Below are positions 46,050 to 55,667 of a DNA stretch of 64,000 bases, piece by piece. Origin of the DNA: Terriglobia bacterium (GTDB lineage Bacteria > Acidobacteriota > Terriglobia > Terriglobales > Acidobacteriaceae); the NCBI GenBank assembly GCA_020072585.1, contig JAIQGL010000019.1, positions 1 to 64,000 on the forward strand. Reading direction: 5' to 3'. How positions within the stretch are numbered: position 1 is the first letter of the stretch; each line of letters opens with the position of its first letter. Under the pieces are notes generated by a model. That model saw only the letters and a program-made list of their open reading frames with translations. It was not told where the DNA came from and ran no database searches. The position numbers and the translations under genes were made by a program.

Positions 46050-47813
46050 TTATGACATCTTCGCCAGCACTGGCCGCCCCCGCCGCATGATCTTTGCAAA
46101 CTCGGCCAACGGCAGCGTGTTGAGCACATCGTCTTTGGTCAGCCAGGCGCGGCGAAGTTGCAGCACCCCGTAGCGGATCTTCTCCAGGTGGGATGTGTGG
46201 TGTGCGTCAGTGTTTACCACAAACTTTACCCCCTTCGCCTTCGCCATGCGCAGATGCTGGTCGCGCAGGTCAAGCCGTTCTGGGTAGGCATTGTGCTCCA
46301 TGGCCACCCCTGCTTTGGCGGCTGCGGTGAACACCTTGTCATAGTCAAAGCCAAAGCCTTCACGGCGCAGCAACTGGCGCCCCGTGGGATGGCCGATCAG
46401 CGACGTGTTCGGGTTCGCAATCACGCGCAACAACCGGTCCGTCATCTGCGCCGGCTCCTGGTTGAAATGCGAGTGCACGCTGGCGATGACGATGTCCATC
46501 TGCTCCAGTACGGAATCGGAAAGGTCCAGTTCGCCGTCTGCCAGTATGTCCACCTCAATACCGGCCAGGATCGTGATGCCTTCCATCTGTTTGGAAGCCG
46601 CGCGAATCTTCTTCACATGTGCCTCGGCCCGCGGATCGTCCAGACCGTTGGCGAAGGCCAGGTTCTTGGAATGGTCCGTGATGGCCATGTATTGATAGCC
46701 CCGGGCGCGCGCAGCCTCCGCCATCTCCTCGATCGTGTTCTTTCCGTCCGTTTCCACCGTGTGCATATGGACGTCGCCTTGCAAATCGGCCTGCGTAATC
46801 AGATCAGGAAGCTTGTCTTCCGCCGCGGCCTGGATTTCTCCGCAGTCTTCGCGCAGCTCCGGCGGAATGAACTTCAATCCGAGCTTCTTGTAGATTTCTT
46901 CTTCGGTTTTTCCGGCAACGCGCTTATTGTCTTCCACCCGCGCCAGCCCGTATTCATTCAGCGTGTAGCCCTGCTTGAGCGCGCGTTGGCGCAACTGTAC
47001 ATTGTGGTTCTTTGATCCGGTGAAGTATTGCAATGCGGCGCCAAACGATTCCGGCAGTAATAGGCGTACATCCACCTGCATGCCGCTGCGCAGTTTAAAG
47101 CTGACTTTATTCTCGCCTTTTGCGATCACCTCAAGGATCCCCGGAAAGCTCAAGATGCGCTCAATCACCTTGTTGCGCTGCGGTTCGCTCTCACAACATT
47201 TGCCCGTGACCAGCATGTCCAGGTCGCCCACCGTCTCGCGTCCGCGCCGCAGGGAGCCGGCAGGCGTGACTTTATCCACGCCGGGAAGCTCTGCCAGAAA
47301 CTCCGTCATCTTGCCTGCAATCTCATCAGCGATGCCAAGTAGAAAGCGTCCGGTAAGCTGCCGGTAACTCTCAATGGCTTTCAGGATTTTCTGCTCTGAT
47401 TTTTCGCTCAGCCGGGGAAGCGTGCGCAACTTGCCTTCGCTCGCCAGTTTGGCCACTCCATCCACGTCGCAGACCTTGAATGCGTCCCAGATCAGCGCAA
47501 TGGTCTTGGGGCCCAGCCCGGAAATCTTCAGCAACTGGAGCATGGAAGGATGAAATTTCTTCAACATCTCTTCATGCACCGCCAGCTTCCCACCGGTCAT
47601 GAGTTCGCGGATGTTTCCCGCCATCCCTTTGCCAATGCCGGGAATGGCCAGCAGCGCTTTTTCGTCCTGATAGATTTCTGAGACCTGCTGCGGCCAGCCT
47701 TCCAGCGCCTCGGCCGCGCGTTCATACGAGCGGATGCGAAATCCGTCTTCCGCCGCGACCTTCATCAGTTCCGCGGTTTCATAAAAGATGTTGGCAATGG
47801 CTTTGTTGTCCAT
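46050..47813 (-). CDS. polX: DNA polymerase X family protein with PHP domain (587 aa)
   Basis: Bacterial PolX proteins combine a family X polymerase with a C-terminal PHP nuclease domain and act in base-excision or gap repair. Present here are helix-hairpin-helix segments (LLAIPGIGKGMAGNIRELMT and LLKISGLGPKTIALIWDAFK), the polymerase palm with AGSLRRGRETVGDLDMLVTG (GDxD metal site), KVSFKLRSGMQVDVRLLLPE and AALQYFTGSKNHNVQLRQRA. The PHP domain has DVHMHTVETDGKNTIEEMAE, YMAITDHSKNLAFA and TDAHHTSHL. Start is ATG 47811-47813; the frame extends upstream without a better start. Size is normal. Confidence 0.85.
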   Translation of the reverse strand: MDNKAIANIFYETAELMKVAAEDGFRIRSYERAAEALEGWPQQVSEIYQDEKALLAIPGIGKGMAGNIRELMTGGKLAVHEEMLKKFHPSMLQLLKISGLGPKTIALIWDAFKVCDVDGVAKLASEGKLRTLPRLSEKSEQKILKAIESYRQLTGRFLLGIADEIAGKMTEFLAELPGVDKVTPAGSLRRGRETVGDLDMLVTGKCCESEPQRNKVIERILSFPGILEVIAKGENKVSFKLRSGMQVDVRLLLPESFGAALQYFTGSKNHNVQLRQRALKQGYTLNEYGLARVEDNKRVAGKTEEEIYKKLGLKFIPPELREDCGEIQAAAEDKLPDLITQADLQGDVHMHTVETDGKNTIEEMAEAARARGYQYMAITDHSKNLAFANGLDDPRAEAHVKKIRAASKQMEGITILAGIEVDILADGELDLSDSVLEQMDIVIASVHSHFNQEPAQMTDRLLRVIANPNTSLIGHPTGRQLLRREGFGFDYDKVFTAAAKAGVAMEHNAYPERLDLRDQHLRMAKAKGVKFVVNTDAHHTSHLEKIRYGVLQLRRAWLTKDDVLNTLPLAEFAKIMRRGRPVLAKMS

Positions 47814-47951
47814 GGTTTGTTTTTTATGTCCCGAGCGAAGCGAGGGAACCCTATCGCTACGATTATATTCATTGGGGGCGAAATCCTCAGCAGTCCCAAG
47901 CGTGGCTTTCGTTACAATAGCGATCTCTCGCTTTGCTCGAGATACAAAACC

Positions 47952-48818
47952 ATGCCTACCATCCACGCGAATGGTGTCGAGCTGTTTTACAAAGAATCCG
48001 GCAGCGGCCCTGAGACAATCGTCTTTTCGCACGGCCTGCTCATGGACCACGCCATGTTTGAGCCGCAGCGTGCGGTGTTTGAAAAGCAGTACCGTGTAAT
48101 CGCCTATGACCATCGTGCTCAGGGGCAATCGCAGGACCCTGGACAAGGCTATGATATGGATTCACTCGCCGGCGATGCAGCGGCTCTCATTACTGCATTG
48201 AATGCGGCTCCATGCCATTTTGCCGGCCTCTCCATGGGAGGCTTTGTTGGCATGCGCCTGGCCGCGCACTATCCTGCTCTGGTTCAAACGCTCACCTTGA
48301 TGAACACCACGGCAACCCGGGAAAAGCTGCCCAACCGCATCAAGTACGGCGTGCTTGCTCAGTTTGTAAAGCTGCTAAGCCCCGCTCCATTCACGCCGAT
48401 TGCGGTGAAGGAACTCTTTGGAAAAACCACGCAGACCAGCCCTTCGCGCCGGCCTATGCTGGAAGAGTGGACGGCCAGGCTCAGGTCGCGGCCACGAAAC
48501 ATCGCGCCATCACTGCTGGCAGTCATGAATCGCAGGGAGTTTACCGTGGAAGAGCTGGCGCTGGTCCGCTGTCCCACGCTGATCATCGTGGGTGAAGAGG
48601 ATAAGGCGCAGCCGCCGCGCAATTCTGAAAGCATGATGGCCGGTATTCGCGGTGCACGGATGGCCCGCATTCCCGGCGCAGGCCACAGCAGCTCATTGGA
48701 AGCGCCGGAGGCGGTGATTGCGGCCATGCAGGAGTTATTACGTGGGGTTGATAAAACCGGGGTCTGGAGAACAGGGCGTCCGGAAAAAGTGATATCCAGA
48801 AAAATCCGCGCTAACTGA
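47952..48818 (+). CDS. Alpha/beta hydrolase (288 aa)
   Basis: The fold starts with MPTIHANGVELFYKESGSGP and the oxyanion region TIVFSHGLLMDHAMFEPQRA. The nucleophile elbow is CHFAGLSMGGFVGMRLAAHY (Ser in GLSMGG), the Asp loop VRCPTLIIVGEEDKAQPPRN and the His in RIPGAGHSSSLEAPEAVIAA. The start ATG at 47952 is chosen because the residues upstream are not conserved. It resembles the 3-oxoadipate enol-lactonase/epoxide hydrolase branch, but the substrate is not decided. The gene is divergent from polX and is separated from it by a short repeat-like region (47826-47944). Confidence 0.8.
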   Translation: MPTIHANGVELFYKESGSGPETIVFSHGLLMDHAMFEPQRAVFEKQYRVIAYDHRAQGQSQDPGQGYDMDSLAGDAAALITALNAAPCHFAGLSMGGFVGMRLAAHYPALVQTLTLMNTTATREKLPNRIKYGVLAQFVKLLSPAPFTPIAVKELFGKTTQTSPSRRPMLEEWTARLRSRPRNIAPSLLAVMNRREFTVEELALVRCPTLIIVGEEDKAQPPRNSESMMAGIRGARMARIPGAGHSSSLEAPEAVIAAMQELLRGVDKTGVWRTGRPEKVISRKIRAN

Positions 48819-48857
48819 CGGAATAGTAGCCCATCAAATCTGCTGAGAGGCCACAGA

Positions 48858-49331
48858 ATGAAAATTTTGCTTGCCATCGCCTTGCTGGTGTTTGCTGGCA
48901 ACGTGTTTGCCCAGAGACATCCTGCTCCGCCCGGCGCCCCCGGCGTGATCAAGAATAATCTGATCCAGATTGAACGCGAGATCGGCCGGGCCAACCTTGA
49001 TTGTGACTATCGCTATTTTGACCGGGTTGAAGCGGAAGATTTCATCTTTACCGATGCCGCCGGCGGCGTCTCTGATAAAAAGCAGGACATGGCAGGCGAA
49101 AAAGACTGCCACAAAAGCGACGGTACGTATGATGTTGATGAAGCCGAGGTCCGTCTCTACGGCAATACCGCCGTGGTCACAGGGCGTGTGACCACGACGC
49201 GTAAAAACAAAGAAGAGAAGGTCATCGTCCGCCATAGCCGCTTTACAGACGTCTTTGTCTGGCGTGACGCGCGCTGGCAGCTTGTGGCGGGCCACTCATC
49301 GCGAACACCCGATCCGCCTACGCAAAAATAG
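48858..49331 (+). CDS. Exported SnoaL/NTF2-like protein (157 aa)
   Basis: A signal peptide (ILLAIALLVFAGNVFAQRHP) is followed by an NTF2/SnoaL-like (DUF4440) domain. Its conserved blocks are CDYRYFDRVEAEDFIFTDAA, EAEVRLYGNTAVVTGRVTTT and IVRHSRFTDVFVWRDARWQL. These proteins bind small molecules or act as accessory enzymes; no catalytic residue is evident. The ATG is at 48858, with GAGAGG upstream. It is 40 nt downstream of the hydrolase gene and could share its transcript. Confidence 0.7.
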   Translation: MKILLAIALLVFAGNVFAQRHPAPPGAPGVIKNNLIQIEREIGRANLDCDYRYFDRVEAEDFIFTDAAGGVSDKKQDMAGEKDCHKSDGTYDVDEAEVRLYGNTAVVTGRVTTTRKNKEEKVIVRHSRFTDVFVWRDARWQLVAGHSSRTPDPPTQK

Positions 49332-49346
49332 GATTCGGCGCTCCGC

Positions 49347-49352
49347 TATAAT
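49347..49352 (+). promoter_or_regulatory. Candidate -10 box of gene 49367
   Basis: TATAAT in the context CGCTATAATCG, 14 bases before the ATG at 49367, would give a very short leader. The same context (CGCTATAATTG) lies before dnaE. No strong -35 is seen. Confidence 0.4.
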
Positions 49353-49366
49353 CGAAAACAGAGCTT

Positions 49367-49801
49367 ATGAGATCGGCAATCTATTCCGTTTTTGTCTTCA
49401 CCCTCCTACTCCTGGGTGCCACTCTTCTATTTGCGGCACAGACCCAGCAGCCCGCTCAGCCGCAGCAGGCGGATGATGTTCCTGCCACCGATGGCGGGTC
49501 CGGCCCCTGCTCTGTCGAATTCACCGTTACTGACCCGGACGCAAAGCCGGTGTATGCCGCGCGTATTGACGTACACCTTGCGTATGGATTTGCGGGAGCC
49601 CACAAACTCGATATGGGTGTTTACACCAACGCACAGGGTAAAGCCCGGTTTACCGGCATCCCGGCCAAGGTGCGCAAGCCGCCAATCGAGTTCCGCGCTA
49701 AAAAGGACGACCTGATCGGTCTTGCCACCATGGATCCCGCTACCGAGTGCCAGGCAAAGCACGACATCGTGCTGGCAAAGGCGAAGGCGCCAGCACAGTA
49801 A
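49367..49801 (+). CDS. Exported hypothetical protein (144 aa)
   Basis: A signal peptide (VFVFTLLLLGATLLFAAQTQ) is followed by a Gln/Pro-rich linker and a beta-rich domain. The domain includes CSVEFTVTDPDAKPVYAARI, DVHLAYGFAGAHKLDMGVYT and NAQGKARFTGIPAKVRKPPI, similar to carboxypeptidase-regulatory-like or Ig-like folds that carry a single Cys pair (about C47 and C132). The last 30 residues include ATECQAKHDIVLAKAKAP. The family is not recognised. The start ATG is at 49367. Confidence 0.65.
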   Translation: MRSAIYSVFVFTLLLLGATLLFAAQTQQPAQPQQADDVPATDGGSGPCSVEFTVTDPDAKPVYAARIDVHLAYGFAGAHKLDMGVYTNAQGKARFTGIPAKVRKPPIEFRAKKDDLIGLATMDPATECQAKHDIVLAKAKAPAQ

Positions 49802-49817
49802 ATTGCCAGGATCGCCG

Positions 49818-49974
49818 GAATTGCCAGACTGCCAAAAGTGGTCAGACTCGAAAAAATTGATTCCGAAACTGATTCAGGACAACCATTGATCAGATATCAG
49901 TGGTTTAGACGATCATCGCAATCCTGGCTCTCAATCCTGGCAATCTTTGGCACTTTTGGCATTTCTGGCAATTC
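49818..49974. repeat. 23-bp inverted repeat flanking the dnaE upstream region
   Basis: A 23-base arm (49818-49840) that starts GAATTGCCAGACTGCC is matched in inverted orientation by 49951-49974, with only a one- or two-base mismatch in the middle. The spacer is 110 bases. Within each arm, TGCCA or TGGCA units recur every 9-10 bases. The repeat lies between the exported-protein gene and dnaE and could form a large hairpin in the mRNA. Confidence 0.6.
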
Positions 49975-50023
49975 TCTTTGTTTTCCACACAGTTACACAG
50001 ACACTCACAGTTGCATAGCTCGC

Positions 50024-50029
50024 TATAAT
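50024..50029 (+). promoter_or_regulatory. Candidate -10 box of dnaE
   Basis: TATAAT (50024-50029) ends 16 bases before the dnaE ATG. A -35 is weak. The downstream leader would be about 10 bases. Confidence 0.4.
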
Positions 50030-50045
50030 TGGTGGTAGAGCCCTC

Positions 50046-53000
50046 ATGTCAGAATTCGTCCATCTCCATCTACATACCGACTACTCTCTGCTGGACGGGG
50101 CCTGTGGTGTACCGGGCTTGGTCAAACGAGTCGCGGAGATCGGCCAGAAAGCCGTGGCCATGACTGACCACGGAAATATCTACGGCACTGTGGAGTTCGT
50201 AGACGAAGCGCAGAAAGCGGGCATCAAGCCGATTGTCGGTTGCGAACTCTACGTCTGCAAGAAGGACGATCACCGCGCGCCGCCCGAAGGCGATACCTAT
50301 AACCACCTGCTGGTGCTGGCCGAAAATGAAGAAGGCTATCGCAACCTGATCAAGATTACCTCTGAAGCCAGCATGCACGGCTTTTATTACAAGCCGCGCA
50401 TCAGCAAAAAATTTCTGGCGGACCACTCCAAGGGCCTGATCGGGCTGAGCGGATGTCTGGCCGGTGAAGTGTGTGAAAACCTGCTGGCAGGGAAGTATGA
50501 CGCGGCCCGCGCCGCTGCCGGTTTCTATCGCGAACTCTTTGGCAAAGACAACTTCTTCATGGAGATACAGGACCAGGGTCTCCCGGAAGAGCACCGCATC
50601 CATGCGGATCTGATCCGCATAGAAAAAGAGCTGGGCATCCCGATGGTGGCCACCAATGACAGCCACTATCTTTGTGAAGATGACGCCCACGCGCAAGACG
50701 TGCTGGTCTGCGTGCAGACCGGCAAGTCAGTGAATGACACGAACCGGCTCAAGTTCCATGGCAACCAGTTTTTCGTGAAGACCGCGGACGAGATGAAGCG
50801 GCTCTTCAACGGACGTGAAGACGTGCTCAAGCAGACATTAGCTATTGCTGAGCGCTGCAATTTCAAGCTGAACAAAGTCAAGAACCCGTTCCCGGAGTTT
50901 ACCGTGCCGGAAGGTTACACGCTGGATAGTTACTTTGACCACGTGGCGCGGCAGGGATTTGCCCGGCGATGGGAGACGCTTGGCCCGGCGGAAGCCGCAG
51001 GCCGTTTGAAGAAGTCACGCGCGGACTATGACCAGCGGCTCACGCGCGAGATTGCCATCATCCAGCAGATGAAATTTTCCGGATATTTCCTGATCGTTTG
51101 GGATTTCATTCGCTACGCGCGAGAGAATTCAATTCCCGTTGGCCCGGGCCGTGGATCGGCCGCTGGAGCGCTAGTCGCTTATGCCATGGGCATCACGGAC
51201 ATTGATCCGCTACAGCATGAGCTGCTGTTTGAGCGCTTTCTGAACCCGGAACGCGTGTCGCTGCCCGATATCGATATTGATTTCTGCATGAACCGGCGCG
51301 GAGAAGTAATCAATTACGTCACGCAGAAATACGGGCGTGAGAACGTGGCACAGATCATCACCTTTGGCACCATGGCCGCCAAGGCGGCCATCAAAGACGT
51401 GGGCCGCGCCATGGATATTCCTTATGCCGATGTGGACCGCATCGCCAAGATGGTCCCAACCACGCTGAATATCACGCTCAATCAGGCGCTCGACGATTCG
51501 CCGCCTCTTCAGGAGGCCTACGACAAAGAGTTGCAGGTGCGTGAGCTGATTGACACGGCCCTGAAGCTGGAAGGGCTGGTGCGCAACTCCGGCGTGCATG
51601 CGGCGGGCGTTGTGATTTCACCCATGCCGCTCACGGACCTGGTGCCGCTGCACAAGACCAAGAACGACGAAATCGTAACCGCCTATGACATGAAGGCGAT
51701 CGAGAAGATGGGCCTGTTGAAGATGGACTTCCTGGGGCTCACCACGCTCACCATCCTGGACGATGCGCTCAAATTGATCGCGCAGCGCGGCGTGGCCATT
51801 GATCTGGAGAAGATCCCGCTCGACGATCCAAAGACCTATGAAAGCGTCTTTCACACCGGATTGACCTCCGGCATCTTCCAGTTTGAATCCGGCGGCATGA
51901 CGGACGTGCTGCGGCGCTACAAGCCAAGTTCGATTGACGATCTTACGGCGCTGAACGCGCTGTACCGCCCGGGCCCGATCCAGGGCGGCATGATTGACGA
52001 CTTTATTGACCGCAAGTGGGGACGCAAAAAAGTCGAGTACGAACTACCGCAATTGGAAGAGCTGCTCAAAGAAACGCTGGGCGTCATCGTTTACCAGGAG
52101 CAGGTCATGCAGATCGCCAACGTTCTAGCGGGCTATTCGCTGGGTGAAGCTGACCTGCTACGCCGCGCGATGGGCAAAAAAATCGCCAAGGAGATGGAAG
52201 ACCAGCGTGGGCGCTTTGTGAAAGGCGCGGTGGAGCGCGGGTTCCCGGAAAAGAAAATCGTCAAGATCTTTGACCTGATGGAGCAGTTCGCCGGGTACGG
52301 CTTTAACAAGTCACACTCCGCGGCGTACGCGCTGCTAGCCTACCAGACGGCCTATCTTAAAACGCATTATCCCGTGGAATTCATGGCGGCCCTGCTGACC
52401 TCGCAAATGGGCAACACTGACAATGTGGTCAAGTACATCAACGAATGCCGCGAGATGAAGATTCCGGTGGAGCCGCCCAACATCAACGTGAGTGACTCCA
52501 ATTTCACGCCGCATGAGAACGCCATCCGCTTTGGACTGGCTGCGGTGAAGAACGTGGGCCGCAACGCGATTGAATCGATCACATCGGCGCGTAAGGAACT
52601 TGGCCGTTTTGGTTCGATCTTTGAATTCTGTGAGAAGGTCGATCTGCGTTTGCTGAACAAGCGCGTTCTGGAGTCTTTGATCAAGGCCGGCGCCCTGGAT
52701 GACTTTGGCTATCGCGCACAGATCATGGCCGTGCTGGATAAATCCATTGAGCGGGCGCAGAAGACCCAGCGCGATGCTGAACTGGGGCAGCATGGACTGT
52801 TCGGTGTCTTCGAAGAGGAGCAGTCCAACGGCTCCGGAGAAAAGCTGCCTAACGTTCCTGAGTGGGAGGAGCATCAGCGCCTTGCCAGTGAGAAAGAGGT
52901 GCTCGGCTTCTTTATCACCGGACACCCGCTGGAGAAGTACATGGAGAAGCTCTCCAACTTTCCTAAGTACAAATCAGTGGAAGCCATCAGCCAGATGACC

Positions 53001-53519
53001 ACCGGTACGGGTCGCGACGAGGTGATTGACACAGCGGGCGTGATTTCCAACGTTAGGGTACTCAAATCGCGCAAGGGCGATCTTTACGCGCAGGCGGTGC
53101 TGGAAGACATGACCGGCACCATTGAAGCCGTGGTTTTCCCCGATTCGTACAAAAAGCTGCAAACTATTTTGAAGCAGGAGATTCCCATGCTGGTGAAAGC
53201 CGGCATTCGCGTGGAAGAGGGGTCGAATCCCAAGATCATGATCAGCCAGTTGATCCCGCTGGAAGAGGCGAAGGTCAATCTGCCCCGCTCCGTCCGCATT
53301 CGCGTACCCCTGGATACCGCGACTGAAGCCACCGTGGACGCCTTGCATGCCATCTGCCATGAACGCAGAGGCGAGGCCAAAGTGATGTTTGCCGTGGAAC
53401 GCGCCGGAGACTTCATGGTTCTGTTGGAAGCAGATAGATATAATATCTGTGCAGACCGTAGTTTCATTACGCGGGTGGAAGAATTGTGCGGACGCGGTGC
53501 GGTCCAGGTTATTGACTAG
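50046..53519 (+). CDS. dnaE: DNA polymerase III alpha subunit DnaE (1157 aa)
   Basis: The replicative polymerase. The N-terminal PHP domain is present (EFVHLHLHTDYSLLDGACGV; AMTDHGNIYGTVEFVDEAQK). The polymerase domain follows with GPGRGSAAGALVAYAMGITD and PDIDIDFCMNRR (catalytic Asp residues of the PDxDxDF motif), then GLTSGIFQFESGGMTDVLRR and LYRPGPIQGGMIDDFIDRKW. GYGFNKSHSAAYALLAYQTA lies near 755, and an OB-fold domain (TAGVISNVRVLKSRKGDLYA) near 1000. Length 1157 is normal. It is the first of the dnaE-accA-GHMP-kinase run. Confidence 0.95.
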   Translation: MSEFVHLHLHTDYSLLDGACGVPGLVKRVAEIGQKAVAMTDHGNIYGTVEFVDEAQKAGIKPIVGCELYVCKKDDHRAPPEGDTYNHLLVLAENEEGYRNLIKITSEASMHGFYYKPRISKKFLADHSKGLIGLSGCLAGEVCENLLAGKYDAARAAAGFYRELFGKDNFFMEIQDQGLPEEHRIHADLIRIEKELGIPMVATNDSHYLCEDDAHAQDVLVCVQTGKSVNDTNRLKFHGNQFFVKTADEMKRLFNGREDVLKQTLAIAERCNFKLNKVKNPFPEFTVPEGYTLDSYFDHVARQGFARRWETLGPAEAAGRLKKSRADYDQRLTREIAIIQQMKFSGYFLIVWDFIRYARENSIPVGPGRGSAAGALVAYAMGITDIDPLQHELLFERFLNPERVSLPDIDIDFCMNRRGEVINYVTQKYGRENVAQIITFGTMAAKAAIKDVGRAMDIPYADVDRIAKMVPTTLNITLNQALDDSPPLQEAYDKELQVRELIDTALKLEGLVRNSGVHAAGVVISPMPLTDLVPLHKTKNDEIVTAYDMKAIEKMGLLKMDFLGLTTLTILDDALKLIAQRGVAIDLEKIPLDDPKTYESVFHTGLTSGIFQFESGGMTDVLRRYKPSSIDDLTALNALYRPGPIQGGMIDDFIDRKWGRKKVEYELPQLEELLKETLGVIVYQEQVMQIANVLAGYSLGEADLLRRAMGKKIAKEMEDQRGRFVKGAVERGFPEKKIVKIFDLMEQFAGYGFNKSHSAAYALLAYQTAYLKTHYPVEFMAALLTSQMGNTDNVVKYINECREMKIPVEPPNINVSDSNFTPHENAIRFGLAAVKNVGRNAIESITSARKELGRFGSIFEFCEKVDLRLLNKRVLESLIKAGALDDFGYRAQIMAVLDKSIERAQKTQRDAELGQHGLFGVFEEEQSNGSGEKLPNVPEWEEHQRLASEKEVLGFFITGHPLEKYMEKLSNFPKYKSVEAISQMTTGTGRDEVIDTAGVISNVRVLKSRKGDLYAQAVLEDMTGTIEAVVFPDSYKKLQTILKQEIPMLVKAGIRVEEGSNPKIMISQLIPLEEAKVNLPRSVRIRVPLDTATEATVDALHAICHERRGEAKVMFAVERAGDFMVLLEADRYNICADRSFITRVEELCGRGAVQVID

Positions 53520-53530
53520 GGGAGTGATCG

Positions 53531-54484
53531 TTGGATCCAGCGGTGAAAGCGCAGCGGCAGTTAGAGGTCATTGAAGAGCAGGTCGCGTTGCTTGAAACGC
53601 GCGCCAGCGCTGATCAGGACGCGCGCCTGCAGCTGAAACACCTGCAACACCAGATCAATTTTCTTCGCGAACAAATCCGTCTCCATATCAATGCCTGGCA
53701 GAAAACCGAGCTGGCCCGCCACTCGCAACGGCCGTTCACCATGGACTACGTGGACCGCCTCTTCACTGACTGGAGTGAGGTCCACGGCGACCGCAACTAT
53801 GGTGACGATCCGGCGATCATGTGCGGCATGGCCCGGTATCACGGTGAGAATGTAATGGTGATCGGCCACCAGAAGGGGCGTGACACCAAGCAGCGTGTCT
53901 ATCGCAACTTCGGGCAGGCCAATCCGGAAGGCTATCGCAAGGCATTGCGCTGCATGAAGATGGCGGAAAAATTTGGGCGGCCGATCTTTACCTTCGTCGA
54001 TACTCCGGGCGCGTATCCCGGTCTGGGCGCGGAAGAGCGCGGTCAGGCGGAAGCCATCGCGCGAAATCTGCGCGAGATGGCGCGGTTGGAAGTCCCGATT
54101 ATCACTACCATCACCGGGGAAGGCGGCAGCGGCGGCGCGCTGGCCATTGCGGTATCAGACCGCGTGTTCATGATGGAGAACTCGGTCTATTCGGTAATCT
54201 CACCGGAAGGGTGCGCCTCCATCATGTGGCGCGACGCGTCAAAAAAGGAGATTGCAGCCCAGGCGCTGCGCATCACCGCTCCCGATCTGAAGGAGCTGGC
54301 GATCATTGACGAGATCATCCCTGAGCCAGATGGCGGCGCCCATCTGGACCATGACGCTTCCGCGGCCATGGTGGATGAGGTCCTGTTCAAGCACTTTAAC
54401 CAGCTCAAGCACCAGCCGGTGCAAAAGCTCCTTGACGGCCGTTACAACAAGTTCCGCCACATGGCCCAGTTCTTTACGGAATAA
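53531..54484 (+). CDS. accA: Acetyl-CoA carboxylase carboxyltransferase subunit alpha AccA (317 aa)
   Basis: AccA and AccD transfer CO2 from carboxybiotin to acetyl-CoA, the first step of fatty acid synthesis. The family-specific blocks are visible: [60 protein letters not shown] and [20 protein letters not shown]. The blocks [20 protein letters not shown] and [20 protein letters not shown] follow. The start is TTG at 53531, 11 nt after the dnaE stop, with GGGGAGTG upstream. It lies in one run with dnaE, as in several bacteria. Confidence 0.95.
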   Translation: MDPAVKAQRQLEVIEEQVALLETRASADQDARLQLKHLQHQINFLREQIRLHINAWQKTELARHSQRPFTMDYVDRLFTDWSEVHGDRNYGDDPAIMCGMARYHGENVMVIGHQKGRDTKQRVYRNFGQANPEGYRKALRCMKMAEKFGRPIFTFVDTPGAYPGLGAEERGQAEAIARNLREMARLEVPIITTITGEGGSGGALAIAVSDRVFMMENSVYSVISPEGCASIMWRDASKKEIAAQALRITAPDLKELAIIDEIIPEPDGGAHLDHDASAAMVDEVLFKHFNQLKHQPVQKLLDGRYNKFRHMAQFFTE

Positions 54485-54487
54485 CAT

Positions 54488-55519
54488 TTGCCGCCTCCCG
54501 GAACGATTGTTGCGCACGCGCCCTGCCGGGTAGACCTGGCCGGCGGCACCATGGACCTTTGGCCGCTCTACCTTTTTCATCCCGGCGCCGTTACCGTAAA
54601 TTTCGCGGTGAATATTCTTACCCGTTGCCGCGTTACCCGCCTGCCGGAAAAGACAATCCGGTTGAAGTCCATTGACAGCAAAGCAGAAGAAGAGTTTTCC
54701 AGCCTGGAGCAGCTGTGCTCCACGCGCACGTTTAAACATCCACTTGCCGCATACCTGGTGCGTTACTTTGCTCCGGAAGGCGGTTTTGAAGTGGAGACAA
54801 ACTCTGAATCCCCGGCTGGAGCGGGGATCTCCGGGTCTTCCGCGCTCATGATCGCCACCACGGCCGCTCTGGCCCGTTACACCGGCAAAAAGCTTGACCG
54901 CGAACAGATTCGCGTCATCGCCCAGAACGTGGAAGCACAGTTGATCAAGGTTCCAACAGGATGCCAGGACTACTATCCGGCGCTGTACGGCGGCGTAAGC
55001 GCGATCCACCTGGACCCGGACGGGATTCATCATTCCGCTGTGCGCGTTGCCTTGGAAGACCTGGATCGCCGGTTTGTGCTGGTCTATACCGGCGCGCCGA
55101 GGAAATCTGGAGTCAACAACTGGGAAGTATTTAAGGCGCACATTGACGGTGACAAGAAGATCTTCCACAACTTTGAACGGATCGGTGAGATTGCGAGGGC
55201 CATGCATCACGCGCTCTCCATGGCGGACTGGAAGATGGTGGCCAAACTTATCCGCGAGGAATGGAAGCTGCGCAAAACGAACTCCCCCAGGATCAGTACG
55301 CCGATGATCGAGAAACTGGTGGCAGTGGCGCTGCGCCAGGGCGCGCTGGCGGCAAAAGTCTGCGGCGCCGGGGGTGGCGGCTGCGTGGTTTTTCTCACCG
55401 AACCGGAAAACCGCGACCATGTTTCCGCGGCCATCCGCAGTTATGGCGGGCAGGTGTTGCCGGCCATCGTGGCAAGGGAAGGGCTCTCTGTCAGCGGAAG
55501 GTCATTAGGAGCAGAGTGA
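54488..55519 (+). CDS. GHMP-family sugar kinase (343 aa)
   Basis: The GHMP kinase fold is recognised by the N-terminal ACR-like VAHAPCRVDLAGGTMDLWPL, the ATP-binding motif ESPAGAGISGSSALMIATTA and the C-terminal KVCGAGGGGCVVFLTEPENR. The family phosphorylates galactose, homoserine, mevalonate or heptose-7-phosphate; the GGTMD and GxGxGG patterns resemble D-glycero-D-manno-heptose 7-phosphate kinase-like members, but no specific substrate can be assigned. The start is TTG at 54488, three bases after the accA stop codon, which suggests translational coupling. Confidence 0.8.
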   Translation: MPPPGTIVAHAPCRVDLAGGTMDLWPLYLFHPGAVTVNFAVNILTRCRVTRLPEKTIRLKSIDSKAEEEFSSLEQLCSTRTFKHPLAAYLVRYFAPEGGFEVETNSESPAGAGISGSSALMIATTAALARYTGKKLDREQIRVIAQNVEAQLIKVPTGCQDYYPALYGGVSAIHLDPDGIHHSAVRVALEDLDRRFVLVYTGAPRKSGVNNWEVFKAHIDGDKKIFHNFERIGEIARAMHHALSMADWKMVAKLIREEWKLRKTNSPRISTPMIEKLVAVALRQGALAAKVCGAGGGGCVVFLTEPENRDHVSAAIRSYGGQVLPAIVAREGLSVSGRSLGAE

Positions 55520-55667
55520 CGGTGCGCGGAGTGAACGTGCGCAATAAGCCCAGCCGAATGAGAGCGTGGAAAGATGCCCGAATGCAGTTCGTCCCAGGTT
55601 CCCGCCCGGTTTTTGGCATCTAATGAAATGGCTGTTAAATGTATTGAAAATTGCCCTGTTTTAGAGA

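Noticed and set aside
47814-48146. Upstream extension of the polX frame
   Set aside because: Not part of the family; no start or ribosome binding site; overlaps the divergent hydrolase gene.
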